A stretch of 64,000 nucleotides of DNA, taken from positions 2,852,001 to 2,916,000 of the forward strand of contig CP040678.1 in the NCBI GenBank assembly GCA_005954745.1, given 5' to 3'. This document shows, piece after piece, positions 1 to 8,283 of the stretch (position 1 is the stretch's first letter; each line of letters begins with the position of its first letter). The notes below the pieces were generated by a model. The model saw only the letters and a list, made by a program, of their open reading frames with translations, ran no database searches and had not been told where the DNA came from. The DNA is from Halostella pelagica. GTDB lineage: Archaea; Halobacteriota; Halobacteria; Halobacteriales; Natronoarchaeaceae. The translations under genes were made by a program, and so were the position numbers.

Positions 1-356
1 ACCGTCAGGTCGACAAGCGGCGGGACAGAGAGCAGGCCGCCGCTGTCCTGGTTGCCCTCGACCGATATGTCGATAGTGTCGCCGGAACGATCGACGGAGA
101 TCGACACCTCGTCTAGCGCGTCTTCGTCGGTGGCCCGCTTGATGCCCTCGACGCCGATGTCGTCACGGTCTTCGCCCCGAACGACGACGTTGCCCAGGTT
201 ACCAACGATGGAGGCCCCGTTCGCGTCGCGAATATCGACAGATCTACTCACGGTTTCTTCGGCGGTCCGTTCGCCGAACAGACAGCCGGCAATTCCTGCG
301 ATCATCGCACTCGCGCCGCCAGCGAGAACCTGACGGCGAGTCGTCGTGTGAACCAT
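1..356 (-). CDS. Tat-exported lipoprotein, DUF4097-like beta-repeat protein (3' end cut by window)
   Basis: The 118 visible residues begin with a twin-arginine signal (TTRRQVLAGG) followed by a lipobox (IAGIAGC), so the product is probably exported folded and lipid-anchored to the outer face of the membrane. The mature part has short repeating beta-strand units (SVDIRDANGASIVGNLG, GVEGIKRA, ISVDRSGDTIDISVEG) typical of DUF4097 'putative adhesin' proteins, which form a stacked beta solenoid. The C-terminus lies beyond the left edge. A TATA-like TTTTGTAA about 26 nt before the ATG suggests a leaderless transcript. The signal and lipobox are seen directly; the family is inferred from repeat style. 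Confidence 0.7.
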   Translation of the reverse strand, partial: MVHTTTRRQVLAGGASAMIAGIAGCLFGERTAEETVSRSVDIRDANGASIVGNLGNVVVRGEDRDDIGVEGIKRATDEDALDEVSISVDRSGDTIDISVEGNQDSGGLLSVPPLVDLT

Positions 357-473
357 ATCACACCTTGATCAACCGGTTACAAAAGGGCCGACCGACGGTT
401 ACACGGGCTGCCACTCTGAGCAAAGCATAAATAGGGGAAGGTGACGTTTTGGGCGACGGCCGACTCTCCGCGC

Positions 474-1286
474 CTACCAGTTCCACGGCCCGTGGTCGGG
501 GTCGATGAGTCGGCGTTCCGTTTCGATCCCGTCGATTCTGGCGATGTCCTCGTCGTCGAGCGGGAGGTCCTGCGCAGCGAGGTTGTCGCGCATGTGGTCT
601 CTGCTGCTGGATTTCGGGATGGTTGCGACGTTGTCCTTCGAGAGGAGCCATGCGAGGCTCACCTGTGCAGGAGAGGCGTCGTGTTTGTCGGCTATCTCCC
701 GGATCACAGGAACGTCGAACACGTCGCCCTGCGCGAGCGGTGAGTACGCGACCAGCCAGTGGTCGTGACGCTGGGCGTACTCGACAAGGTCGTCCTGCTG
801 GAGGAGCGGGTGCATCTCGACCTGATGGGCGAAAAGCGGCGCATCGAGCACGTCGCGCGCCTCGTCCAACAGTTCCGGCGTGAAGTTCGAGAGGCCGACG
901 TGGCGGACCTTCCCGGCGTCGCGAGCGGCGTCGAACGCCGGTAGAACGGCTTCGGCGTCGTACATTCCGGAGGGCCAGTGGACGTAGAGCAGGTCGACAG
1001 CGTCGACGCCGAGGCGGTCGAGGCAGCCGTCGATGGCTTCCCCGACCTCGTCAGGCGACGGCGGAACGTCGTGGTGGACGGTCTTGGTCGCGAGGAACAC
1101 GTCGTCGCGGTCCACGTTCGCGGCGGCGAGGCCTTCGCCGACGTACTGCTCGTTCTCGTACACCTGCGCGGTGTCGACGTGGCGGTAGCCGACATCGAGC
1201 GCGGTTTGGACGTTTTTGGCCCACTGGCTACGGTCGTCTTCGGAGTACGTTCCGAACCCGAGCCGCGGGAGGTCGTCGACGGTCAT
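474..1286 (-). CDS. Aldo/keto reductase
   Basis: A 270-residue cytosolic NAD(P)H-dependent oxidoreductase with the (beta/alpha)8 aldo/keto reductase fold. The catalytic tetrad is complete: Asp38 and Tyr43 (HVDTAQVYENE), Lys68 (LATKT) and His103 (YVHWP). The nucleotide-binding end carries the family signature VATIPKSSS before the C-terminal helix, and GLSNFTPE is the usual loop after strand 6. The length is that of a short prokaryotic AKR (about 265-280). The substrate cannot be read from the sequence. It stands alone between a lipoprotein gene and mcm. Confidence 0.93.
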   Translation of the reverse strand: MTVDDLPRLGFGTYSEDDRSQWAKNVQTALDVGYRHVDTAQVYENEQYVGEGLAAANVDRDDVFLATKTVHHDVPPSPDEVGEAIDGCLDRLGVDAVDLLYVHWPSGMYDAEAVLPAFDAARDAGKVRHVGLSNFTPELLDEARDVLDAPLFAHQVEMHPLLQQDDLVEYAQRHDHWLVAYSPLAQGDVFDVPVIREIADKHDASPAQVSLAWLLSKDNVATIPKSSSRDHMRDNLAAQDLPLDDEDIARIDGIETERRLIDPDHGPWNW

Positions 1287-1533
1287 AGGAACCAGATCCC
1301 GCCGGGTCTCCTTGGGAGTACGTGTTCCGGCAGGGCTGACGAAGTGACAAGCGTCAGTCGGCCGCGGATTCGAACGTCAGTCCCGCATCTGCGATTCGAG
1401 CAGGTGGCGCTGCCAGGCGACGAGACCGCGGGGCGAGTACGGTCACAGCGGCCGCATCGACGCGCTCGACGGCTTCACTTTCACTCTGCGGTTTGCCAAC
1501 CTTCATAGGGGATCCGGAACTACGGAGTTGTGA

Positions 1534-3630
1534 ATGGCCCAGGCGGAAAACACCGAACTCGTCGATGCGTTCGAGCAGTTCTACAGGAGTTACTACCGCG
1601 ACGAGATCGGGTCGCTTGCGCAGAACTATCCGAACGAGCAGCGTTCGCTGTACGTCGACTGGCAGGACCTCTACCGCTACGACCCGGACCTGGCCGACGA
1701 TTACCTCTCGAAGCCCGAGCAGTTACAGGAGTACGCAGAAGAGGCGCTCAGACTGTACGACCTCCCCGTCGACGTGAGCCTGGGACAGGCACACGTCCGA
1801 ATCCGAAACCTCCCCGAGACGACCGAGATCCGCCAGATCCGCTCCCGGCACGTCAACAAACTGGTCGCCGTCCGCGGTATCGTCCGGAAGGCGACGAACG
1901 TCCGCCCGAAGATCGAGGAGGCGGCGTTCGAGTGCCAGCGCTGCGGGACGCTCACGCGTGTCCCCCAGTCCAGCGGCGACTTTCAGGAACCCCACGAGTG
2001 CCAGGGCTGTGAGCGACAGGGCCCGTTCCAGATCAACTTCGACCAGTCCGAGTTCGTCGACGCTCAGAAGGTCCGGATCCAGGAGAGCCCCGAAGGCCTG
2101 CGCGGCGGCGAGACGCCCCAGGCGATCGACGTCCACATCGAGGACGACATCACCGGCGAGGTGACCCCCGGCGACCACGTCGCCGCGACCGGCGTCCTCC
2201 AGCTCGAACAGCAGGGCAACCAGCAGGAGAAATCCCCCATCTTCGACGTGTACATGGACGGCGTCTCCGTCGAGATAGAGGAAGAGCAGTTCGAGGACAT
2301 GGAGATCACCGAGGAGGACAAACAGGCGATCGTCGAACTCTCAAACGACCCGGACATCTACGAGAAGATGGTCGGGTCTATCGCCCCGTCGATATACGGT
2401 TACGAGCAGGAGAAACTGGCCATGATCCTCCAGTTGTTCTCCGGCGTTACGAAACACCTCCCCGACGAGTCCCGGATTCGTGGTGACTTGCACATGCTGC
2501 TGATAGGGGATCCGGGTACGGGGAAGTCCCAGCTGTTGTCGTATATCCAAAACATCGCCCCGCGCTCGGTGTACACGTCTGGCAAAGGGTCATCGAGTGC
2601 GGGACTTACCGCCGCTGCTGTGAGAGACGACTTCGGCGACGGCCAGCAGTGGACGCTTGAGGCGGGCGCGCTCGTCCTCGCCGACCAGGGGATCGCCGCG
2701 ATCGACGAACTCGACAAGATGGCCGCCGACGACCGGTCTGCGATGCACGAGGCGCTGGAGCAACAGAAGATCTCCGTGTCGAAAGCCGGTATCAACGCGA
2801 CGCTGAAATCCCGCTGTTCGCTGCTTGGGGCTGCGAACCCCAAATACGGGCGGTTCGACCAGTACGAGTCGATCAGCGAGCAGATCGACCTCGAACCCGC
2901 ACTGATCTCTCGGTTCGACCTCATCTTCACCGTCACGGACCAACCCGACGAAGAAGAGGACAAGAACCTCGCCGAGCACATACTGACGACGAACTACGCC
3001 GGCGAGTTGAACACGCAACGTACTGAGATGGCCTCGCCCGACATCACCAAACAGGAGGTCGACGACGTCACTGAAGAGGTCGACCCCATCATCGAGGCCG
3101 ACCTCCTCCGGAAGTACGTCGCCTACGCCAAGCAGAACTGCCACCCGCGGATGACCGACGACGCCCGGGAGGCGATCCAGAACTTCTACGTCGACCTTCG
3201 TTCGAAGGGTCAGGACGAGGACGCACCTGTCCCCGTCACCGCCCGGAAACTCGAAGCCCTGGTCCGTCTGGCCGAGGCCAGCGCGCGGGTTCGGCTCTCG
3301 GACACCGTCAACTCGGACGACGCCGAGCGCGTCATCGAGATCGTCCGGTCGACACTGCAAGACATCGGCGTCGACCCCGAAACGGGACAGTTCGACGCTG
3401 ACGTGGTCGAGACGGGGACCTCGAAGTCCCAGCGGGACCGGATCAAGAACCTGAAACAGCTCATCGGCGACATAGAGGACGAGTACGACGACGGCGCGCC
3501 GGTCGACGTGGTAATGGAACGCGCCGACGAGATAGGGATGGAGCAGTCGAAGGCCGAACACGAGATAGAGAAGTTGAAGCAGAAAGGGGAAGTGTACGAA
3601 CCGAAAACCGACCACCTCCGGACGACGTAG
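1534..3630 (+). CDS. mcm: MCM replicative DNA helicase
   Basis: A 698-residue minichromosome maintenance helicase, the hexameric 3'-5' motor of the archaeal replication fork. The N-terminal domain carries an OB fold and a C4 zinc knuckle (Cys134, Cys137, Cys156, Cys159). The AAA+ domain has Walker A GDPGTGKS at 325-332, Walker B ending in Asp391-Glu392 (AAIDELDKM), and the arginine finger SRFD near 459-462. The last ~80 residues form the usual winged helix. Many haloarchaeal mcm genes contain inteins; this one has none, since the P-loop is uninterrupted. The next gene's ATG follows the stop directly, suggesting co-translation. Confidence 0.98.
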   Translation: MAQAENTELVDAFEQFYRSYYRDEIGSLAQNYPNEQRSLYVDWQDLYRYDPDLADDYLSKPEQLQEYAEEALRLYDLPVDVSLGQAHVRIRNLPETTEIRQIRSRHVNKLVAVRGIVRKATNVRPKIEEAAFECQRCGTLTRVPQSSGDFQEPHECQGCERQGPFQINFDQSEFVDAQKVRIQESPEGLRGGETPQAIDVHIEDDITGEVTPGDHVAATGVLQLEQQGNQQEKSPIFDVYMDGVSVEIEEEQFEDMEITEEDKQAIVELSNDPDIYEKMVGSIAPSIYGYEQEKLAMILQLFSGVTKHLPDESRIRGDLHMLLIGDPGTGKSQLLSYIQNIAPRSVYTSGKGSSSAGLTAAAVRDDFGDGQQWTLEAGALVLADQGIAAIDELDKMAADDRSAMHEALEQQKISVSKAGINATLKSRCSLLGAANPKYGRFDQYESISEQIDLEPALISRFDLIFTVTDQPDEEEDKNLAEHILTTNYAGELNTQRTEMASPDITKQEVDDVTEEVDPIIEADLLRKYVAYAKQNCHPRMTDDAREAIQNFYVDLRSKGQDEDAPVPVTARKLEALVRLAEASARVRLSDTVNSDDAERVIEIVRSTLQDIGVDPETGQFDADVVETGTSKSQRDRIKNLKQLIGDIEDEYDDGAPVDVVMERADEIGMEQSKAEHEIEKLKQKGEVYEPKTDHLRTT

Positions 3631-3909
3631 ATGGACCGGATCGCCGCGCTCAGAAACATCGAGGACGCCCTCGCGGAGTACGAACGCGGGGAGACGGACC
3701 TGGAGAGCATGGAGCGGGCGGTGACCGGCGTTTTGCGGACGTACGCGACGGATTTCGACGACGAACTGGCGGCGTACCGGGCGAACGGGGACGGTCGGGC
3801 GGACGGTCTGATAGTGGTCGCCACGTCTCAGCGCCAGGCACGCGAGCGAGTACGGGAACTCGTCGACGACGACGTAGCCGTGACGGTCGATCGCGTGGCC
3901 GACCGGTGA
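3631..3909 (+). CDS. Conserved haloarchaeal protein of unknown function downstream of mcm
   Basis: A 92-residue acidic protein with predicted alpha/beta structure: an N-terminal helix pair (MDRIAALRNIEDALAEYERG) and a C-terminal strand-helix-strand unit (DGLIVVATSQRQARERVREL). There are no cysteines, membrane segments or catalytic motifs. Its ATG immediately follows the mcm stop codon and its stop abuts another ATG at 3910, so it is probably translated with mcm. I recall this family as DUF7854, but am not certain. A replication-related role is inferred only from position. Confidence 0.8.
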   Translation: MDRIAALRNIEDALAEYERGETDLESMERAVTGVLRTYATDFDDELAAYRANGDGRADGLIVVATSQRQARERVRELVDDDVAVTVDRVADR

Positions 3910-3966
3910 ATGGCCGGAAGCACTTTACGCGATCCGATAATCGTACCCAACAGCACGCACCGGTAC

Positions 3967-4557
3967 ATGACGGACCTCAACGAATCCCTCGACGGCGCGT
4001 CGTCAGTACTGTTTCTCACTCCGTCGATAGCCGACGGTACTGACGATACCTGCGTCGACCTTCTCGCGCCGTCGAACCCGGGTTCGACGAACGTTCTCTG
4101 GGTGTCGTTTACGGAGCTCCCGCAAGATCGGCTCGGTATCTGGATCGACCGGGCCGGCGGTCGACCGTCGACCGCACACGTGATCGCGGCCGGCGAGCCT
4201 GCAGGGTCGCCCGACAGCGACGGGCCGCGGCCGGACTCGATGGAACGCGTGGGAACGCCGAGCGACCTCACGGGGATCAGCATCCGAGTCAGCGAGGTGC
4301 TGAGCGAGTGGAACGAGGCCGGTTCGCGGAGCGTCGTCTGTTTCGATTCGATCACCGCGTTGCTCCAGTACGTGGACGTCGAGACGGCCTACGAGTTCCT
4401 GCACGTGTTGACCGGCCGCTTGCACGCGTTCGGAGCAACGGGCCATTTCCATCTCGACCCAGGCGCTCACTCCGATATGACCGTCGCTCGGATTCAGACG
4501 CTGTTCGACGCGATGATCGAGAGCGACGAGGGAGATATCACGGTCCGCCGGCAGTAG
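3967..4557 (+). CDS. RecA/KaiC-fold-like protein without a P-loop (DUF7504-like)
   Basis: A 196-residue protein. SSVLFLTPSI near the N-terminus occupies the place of a RecA/KaiC Walker A strand-loop but lacks GxxxxGK[ST]. VVCFDSITALLQYVDVETAYEFL matches the Walker B strand and following helix of KaiC/RadA proteins, and the segment after it (LHAFGATGHFHLDPGAH) matches the next strand. It therefore looks like a non-ATP-binding RecA-fold protein. An ATG at 3910 would extend it by 19 residues, but the start at 3967 (MTDLNESLDG) fits the conserved fold better. It lies in the mcm-to-minD series. Confidence 0.75.
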   Translation: MTDLNESLDGASSVLFLTPSIADGTDDTCVDLLAPSNPGSTNVLWVSFTELPQDRLGIWIDRAGGRPSTAHVIAAGEPAGSPDSDGPRPDSMERVGTPSDLTGISIRVSEVLSEWNEAGSRSVVCFDSITALLQYVDVETAYEFLHVLTGRLHAFGATGHFHLDPGAHSDMTVARIQTLFDAMIESDEGDITVRRQ

Positions 4558-4601
4558 AATTCAGTAGTAAGATACTAAAATTATAGCGACCAACCCCCAC
4601 T

Positions 4602-4940
4602 GTGTTGCTGATCGTCACCTACTCCAGGGGGGCCAGACAGACGCTACGTAACGTCTGTTCTACTCACACGTCCCCCGTGGTTCGGCGGTTCGGCCGCGCC
4701 GCGCTGTTCAACGAAACGGAGTTGGCTGCCTTCCTGGCGCTCCGTCTGCGCGAGAAACACGGCGATGACGTCCAGATAGAGCGTACACGCCCGTTCAACG
4801 AATTCACCGCCGTCCCCGACGACGTTCGATCCGCCGCGACCGCGTACGAGAACCGTGACTCGCCCAGTACGTCCTACGCGAAGTTCGCGGCCGGAACCGA
4901 ACACCCTTCCCCGAACGCCCTGCAGGACCGAGAACTGTGA
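4602..4940 (+). CDS. Conserved haloarchaeal protein of unknown function (DUF7855-like)
   Basis: A 112-residue protein starting at GTG. The compact, highly ordered N-terminal half (LLIVTYSRGARQTLRNVC, then VVRRFGRAALFNETELAAFL) is rich in basic residues for a haloarchaeal protein, which might indicate nucleic-acid contact. The C-terminus (AAGTEHPSPNALQDREL) is extended. No catalytic motif is recognised. Its stop overlaps the GTG of the next gene (GTGA at 4937-4940), so the two are translationally coupled. The family name is recalled from memory; any function would be guesswork beyond the link to the mcm/minD block. Confidence 0.78.
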   Translation: MLLIVTYSRGARQTLRNVCSTHTSPVVRRFGRAALFNETELAAFLALRLREKHGDDVQIERTRPFNEFTAVPDDVRSAATAYENRDSPSTSYAKFAAGTEHPSPNALQDREL

Positions 4941-5749
4941 ACGTAGACCTCGGCGAGACGATTCGAACGGGACGGGCCATCGACCTCCGCGACAGAGGTC
5001 TGGACGCACCGACCGTCGAACGAGCAGTCAGGGAGAGCGACTGGATCACCTGTCAGACACCGGGAGAAGTTCACGAGCGCGTTTCGCCGATCCGGGATGG
5101 ACTGTCGCTCGCGGTGCGGTCGGCCGTCGCCGAGGCCGCGCGAACGCGGGGGCTGTCCGCCCCACAGGACGAAACTATCGCGGCCGTTCGGCGAGAACTG
5201 CGCACTCTGGATCCTCCGGCCGCCGACTGCGAAGCGGCGCGGCGGCGAGTCGCGGAGACCGGCGAACGGGAGTCCGAACTCTCCGAGCGGGTCAGCGAAC
5301 TCCGGGGAACTATCGACGCGCTAGAGGGCGACGACGTAGACGAGGCGGTCGAGCAACGAGAAGCCGCCGCCCGACGGCTGTCGGAAGTTCGAACGGAACG
5401 TATCGCCGCGGAGCAGGCGCTAGCACACGCTCGCGGTCAGGCGCGGGAAGCGCGCGACGCTCGCGACCGCCGTCTCCGCCTCGAAGACCGGGAGAAGAAC
5501 CTCCGGCGCGCGGCCCGCGACCGTCTGGCGGCCGAGGTTCGGGACGCGTTCGCCGACGCCGTCGAAACCGTACCCGGCGAGGGAACCGTCGAATCGACGA
5601 CCGGCGATTTCGACGGCGACACGGTGACGGCCGCGCTCGCGGTGGTCCGGATCGCCGACGTCGACGCCCCCGTCGTCCTCGCGTGCGATCGTTTCGACTC
5701 GCCGTCGGACGCCGCAGCGGTTCTCGATGCACCCGTTCTGAGGGTTTAA
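4937..5749 (+). CDS. Coiled-coil haloarchaeal protein of unknown function (DUF7856-like)
   Basis: A 270-residue protein. Residues ~1-90 are globular (MNVDLGETIRTGRAIDLRDRG), with a conserved-looking SDWITCQTPGEVHERVSP segment. Residues ~95-195 form a long charged coiled coil rich in Glu, Arg and Ala (ETGERESELSERVSELRG). The C-terminal ~70 residues return to alpha/beta (VTAALAVVRIADVDAPVVL). The layout of globular ends around a coiled coil resembles proteins that dimerise or act as spacers in chromosome or cell-division complexes, but there is no ATPase motif. The GTG start overlaps the preceding stop by four bases. Confidence 0.78.
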   Translation: MNVDLGETIRTGRAIDLRDRGLDAPTVERAVRESDWITCQTPGEVHERVSPIRDGLSLAVRSAVAEAARTRGLSAPQDETIAAVRRELRTLDPPAADCEAARRRVAETGERESELSERVSELRGTIDALEGDDVDEAVEQREAAARRLSEVRTERIAAEQALAHARGQAREARDARDRRLRLEDREKNLRRAARDRLAAEVRDAFADAVETVPGEGTVESTTGDFDGDTVTAALAVVRIADVDAPVVLACDRFDSPSDAAAVLDAPVLRV

Positions 5750-5774
5750 GTACGAAAGCGGAACCAACGTCCCC

Positions 5775-6494
5775 ATGGTCGAGGTCGAATGCCGGACCCG
5801 ACGGGAAGACGGCGTGACGCTCGTGGCAGCAGTCGTGCGAAACGACACGGGTGTGCGACGGCGAGTACGGATAGAACACACCCTCGACGGTCCGACGTGG
5901 CCGCCGCGGCGACATGGCGTTCCGGTCGAGGGATGGGACGGGAACGGGTACGTCACCACTGTCGCGGCCGACAGCCAGACCGCCGTGGGGTTCGCGAGTC
6001 CCGCACCCCCGGAGTCACCGTCTGTCAGGGTCGCAAGCGACCGGCGAGCTATCCCGAAAGACGGTGAGAGAAGGCAGACAGCGGACGCGACAGCTGGGGG
6101 CGTGATCCGGCGTTTGGGCGACCCATCACCGCCGGTCGACGCCGTTCCGGCGGGGGATCCCGGTCCGTCCGCTGCCGACGACGGATCTGGCTCGGCGGCC
6201 GCTTGGCGTGACACGGGCGACGACGCTCTTCCCCCGCCCGTCGCGGAGTGGTTCCAGTCGGTCGCGTCACGCCTCGAAACGGCGGAGAACTGCGCCGATG
6301 CGACGACGCTCGGCGAGGCGACCGACGCGGTCGACCGCGCGGGAAGTCTCGGCGACGTCGAGTCGGCAGTCGACCGTCTAGAGGACGACGCCGCCGCCCT
6401 CCGGGCCGTCGAACGCCGGGCGGAAGCCCTCGGTGGCCGGATAGAGCGTGCCGCCGGGTCGGTTCCGGTCACGACCCTTCGGGCGCTTTCGTGA
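5775..6494 (+). CDS. Conserved haloarchaeal protein of unknown function (DUF7857-like)
   Basis: A 239-residue protein in two parts. Residues 1-90 read as a beta-sandwich (VTLVAAVVRNDTGVRRRVRIEHTL, then GYVTTVAADSQTAVGFASP). After a disordered Pro/Ala/Asp-rich linker, residues ~150-239 form an alpha-helical bundle with heptad character (VAEWFQSVASRLETAENC, VESAVDRLEDDAAAL). No enzyme motif is visible. It begins 25 nt after the coiled-coil gene and its stop overlaps the GTG of the MinD-like gene, placing it in the same transcription unit. Confidence 0.77.
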   Translation: MVEVECRTRREDGVTLVAAVVRNDTGVRRRVRIEHTLDGPTWPPRRHGVPVEGWDGNGYVTTVAADSQTAVGFASPAPPESPSVRVASDRRAIPKDGERRQTADATAGGVIRRLGDPSPPVDAVPAGDPGPSAADDGSGSAAAWRDTGDDALPPPVAEWFQSVASRLETAENCADATTLGEATDAVDRAGSLGDVESAVDRLEDDAAALRAVERRAEALGGRIERAAGSVPVTTLRALS

Positions 6495-7159
6495 TCGTCG
6501 CGGTCGCAGGCGGGAAAGGCGGCGTCGGTAAGTCGACGGTGTCACTGAACCTCGCCGCGGACCTGGACGCCGCGGTCATCGACGCCGACTTGGGCATGGC
6601 CGACCTGCCCGAGTCGCACGGTCCGGATCTGCACGACGTTCTCGCCGGACGGGCGGATCCGATCGAGGCGGTGTGCGAGGGTGGCGCTGTCGACATAGTG
6701 CCGTGTGGCCGGACGCTCGCCGGCGCACGGGCCAGCGACCCGGCAGAGCTGGTCGACGCCGTCGAGGCCGTTGCGAGTGCGTACGAAACAGTCGTGATCG
6801 ACTGCCCGGCGGGGATGGCCGCCGATGCGGGATTGCCGCTGTTCGCCGCGGACCGCTGTGTCCTCGTTGCCCTCCCCGACGCGTTCGCCGTGGCGGACGT
6901 GGTCAGGACGCGGGAACTCGCGCGCGAACTCGACGCCGGCGTTGCCCGCGTGGCGCTGAACCGTACTGGACCGTCGCCGCCGACCGACCGGGTCGAGCGC
7001 GTACTCGGCGCACCAGTGACGGCCATTCCGGACGCGGCGGTGGTCGAACAGGCGCAGCGTTCGGGGGTCCCGGTGTCGAACGTCGCACCGGACAGCAGTG
7101 CCGCAAGGCGGTTCGAGGAATTGGCGGCGACGGTTACAGCGGGGATAGAAGCACCGTAA
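6491..7159 (+). CDS. MinD/ParA-family P-loop ATPase
   Basis: A 222-residue deviant-Walker ATPase. GGKGGVGKST spans residues 7-16 with the signature lysine (Lys9) and the catalytic-loop lysine (Lys14). Walker A' is DADLGMADLP from residue 31, and Walker B is the strand ETVVIDCPAGM. Proteins of this class dimerise on ATP and position chromosomes, division proteins or motility complexes. There is no clear C-terminal amphipathic membrane helix (the end is AATVTAGIEAP), so it may not be a classical membrane-bound MinD. The start is the GTG that overlaps the previous stop (GTGA), since it gives the canonical MIVAVAGGKGG N-terminus. It ends in a 26-bp convergent overlap with the next gene. Confidence 0.93.
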   Translation: MIVAVAGGKGGVGKSTVSLNLAADLDAAVIDADLGMADLPESHGPDLHDVLAGRADPIEAVCEGGAVDIVPCGRTLAGARASDPAELVDAVEAVASAYETVVIDCPAGMAADAGLPLFAADRCVLVALPDAFAVADVVRTRELARELDAGVARVALNRTGPSPPTDRVERVLGAPVTAIPDAAVVEQAQRSGVPVSNVAPDSSAARRFEELAATVTAGIEAP

Positions 7160-8165
7160 GCGCCAGCGCGATGAAGACCACTTTCAGCCCCGTGTTTACC
7201 GCTATCACCTTCGATCCGAACTCCGACCCCCAGATGCCGTACTGGAACGGGATAGAGCGCTTGAACGTCGAGACGGTAAAGGAGACGATACCGCCGACGA
7301 GCATCGTCGCAACCGCCTCCCGCGGCGTGAACGTATTCTCCAGCAGCGGTACGATCGCGACTGCGCCGCTCGTCGTGTCGAACGCGAAGGTGGCGATGAC
7401 GGGGATGGCGGCACCAGGGAGCCCCAGAACCGTCGTAAGCGGTTCCGCCACGGCTGTCAGTTCCCTCAGGTCGGTGCGTGCGGTCAGAACGCTGACCAGC
7501 ACGTACACGACGAGGAGACGTGGGAGAACATCGACGACCTTCGACCGCGTGCTGTCGGCGGCGCTCCGGAGTTTCTCCGGGAGGGTGCTCTCCTCCGGGT
7601 CGGGGGGCTCAACGTCGTCGGGGACGGCAACGGCGTCGACGTTCTCTTCCGAGAGGAGGAACGCGCCGCCGATCACACCGACGACGGTGATCGCGAGTGC
7701 GATCGCGGCGCGGGTTCCGACGTACAGCAGACCGACTTCGAGACCGAGGATGGGGATCAGGACCGGAGCGTAGAACGTGAAGATGTGCTGGACGAAACCG
7801 AAGAACGTGTTGATGGTGATGGCGACGAGCGTCGCGCGGTCGTCTAGCGTCCCGGACTCGCGGAACTCCGCGAGCATCCCGTACCCCGCTGTGGTCGAGG
7901 CGGTGGTCGTGAGGATGGCGGTTCCGACTTCCCGCGGGAGGTTAGCGGGGCCCGTCAGCGGCGCGGCCAGCCCTGCGATGTACCGGACCGCCCCGAACTC
8001 GATCGCCAGATTGGCGAGGCCGACCCCTAACGCGATGAACAGGGTGATCTTCGCCACCCTGGGAACGACCGTTCCGAACAGCAGGTCGACGAGCCACTGC
8101 ACGGGAACTGGTGACGGCGGAGCGGGTAAATCTCCGTCGGTTGCGGGCCGTCGACGGCGTTCCAT
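7134..8165 (-). CDS. Nucleoside-recognition (Gate) domain membrane protein
   Basis: A 343-residue integral membrane protein with about eight membrane segments in two halves separated by an acidic cytoplasmic loop around residues 185-215 (DDVEPPDPEESTLPEKL). Each half carries a gate-like motif: TTTASTTAGYGMLAEF in the first, and FDTTSGAVAIVPLLEN with VSFTVSTFKRSIPFQYG in the second. These resemble the duplicated Gate domain of SpoIIIAE/FeoB-type and nucleoside-transporter-like proteins. The substrate is unknown. Its 3' end overlaps that of the MinD-like gene on the other strand. Close homologues are usually annotated only as 'nucleoside recognition domain protein'. Confidence 0.82.
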   Translation of the reverse strand: MERRRRPATDGDLPAPPSPVPVQWLVDLLFGTVVPRVAKITLFIALGVGLANLAIEFGAVRYIAGLAAPLTGPANLPREVGTAILTTTASTTAGYGMLAEFRESGTLDDRATLVAITINTFFGFVQHIFTFYAPVLIPILGLEVGLLYVGTRAAIALAITVVGVIGGAFLLSEENVDAVAVPDDVEPPDPEESTLPEKLRSAADSTRSKVVDVLPRLLVVYVLVSVLTARTDLRELTAVAEPLTTVLGLPGAAIPVIATFAFDTTSGAVAIVPLLENTFTPREAVATMLVGGIVSFTVSTFKRSIPFQYGIWGSEFGSKVIAVNTGLKVVFIALALTVLLSPL

Positions 8166-8283
8166 GCGCCCGCTGCGGCCGCCTGTTCCTCTCGGAGCCT
8201 ATCCCGTCCGCGGCGGCCTCCGCGCTCTTCGGAGAGTACTCAGCCGAACGGTGAGTCGCTGCTTAGCACGTCGGTGACGTGGA

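Noticed and set aside
1534-3630. A possible intein in mcm, common in haloarchaea
   Set aside because: The gene is 698 codons with intact, uninterrupted Walker A and B regions; there is no extra block.
4855-5817. A 320-codon plus-strand reading frame rich in Arg, Gly and Pro
   Set aside because: It overlaps the coiled-coil gene at 4937 in another frame, has the basic low-complexity composition of GC-rich antisense or off-frame reading, and contains no recognisable domain.
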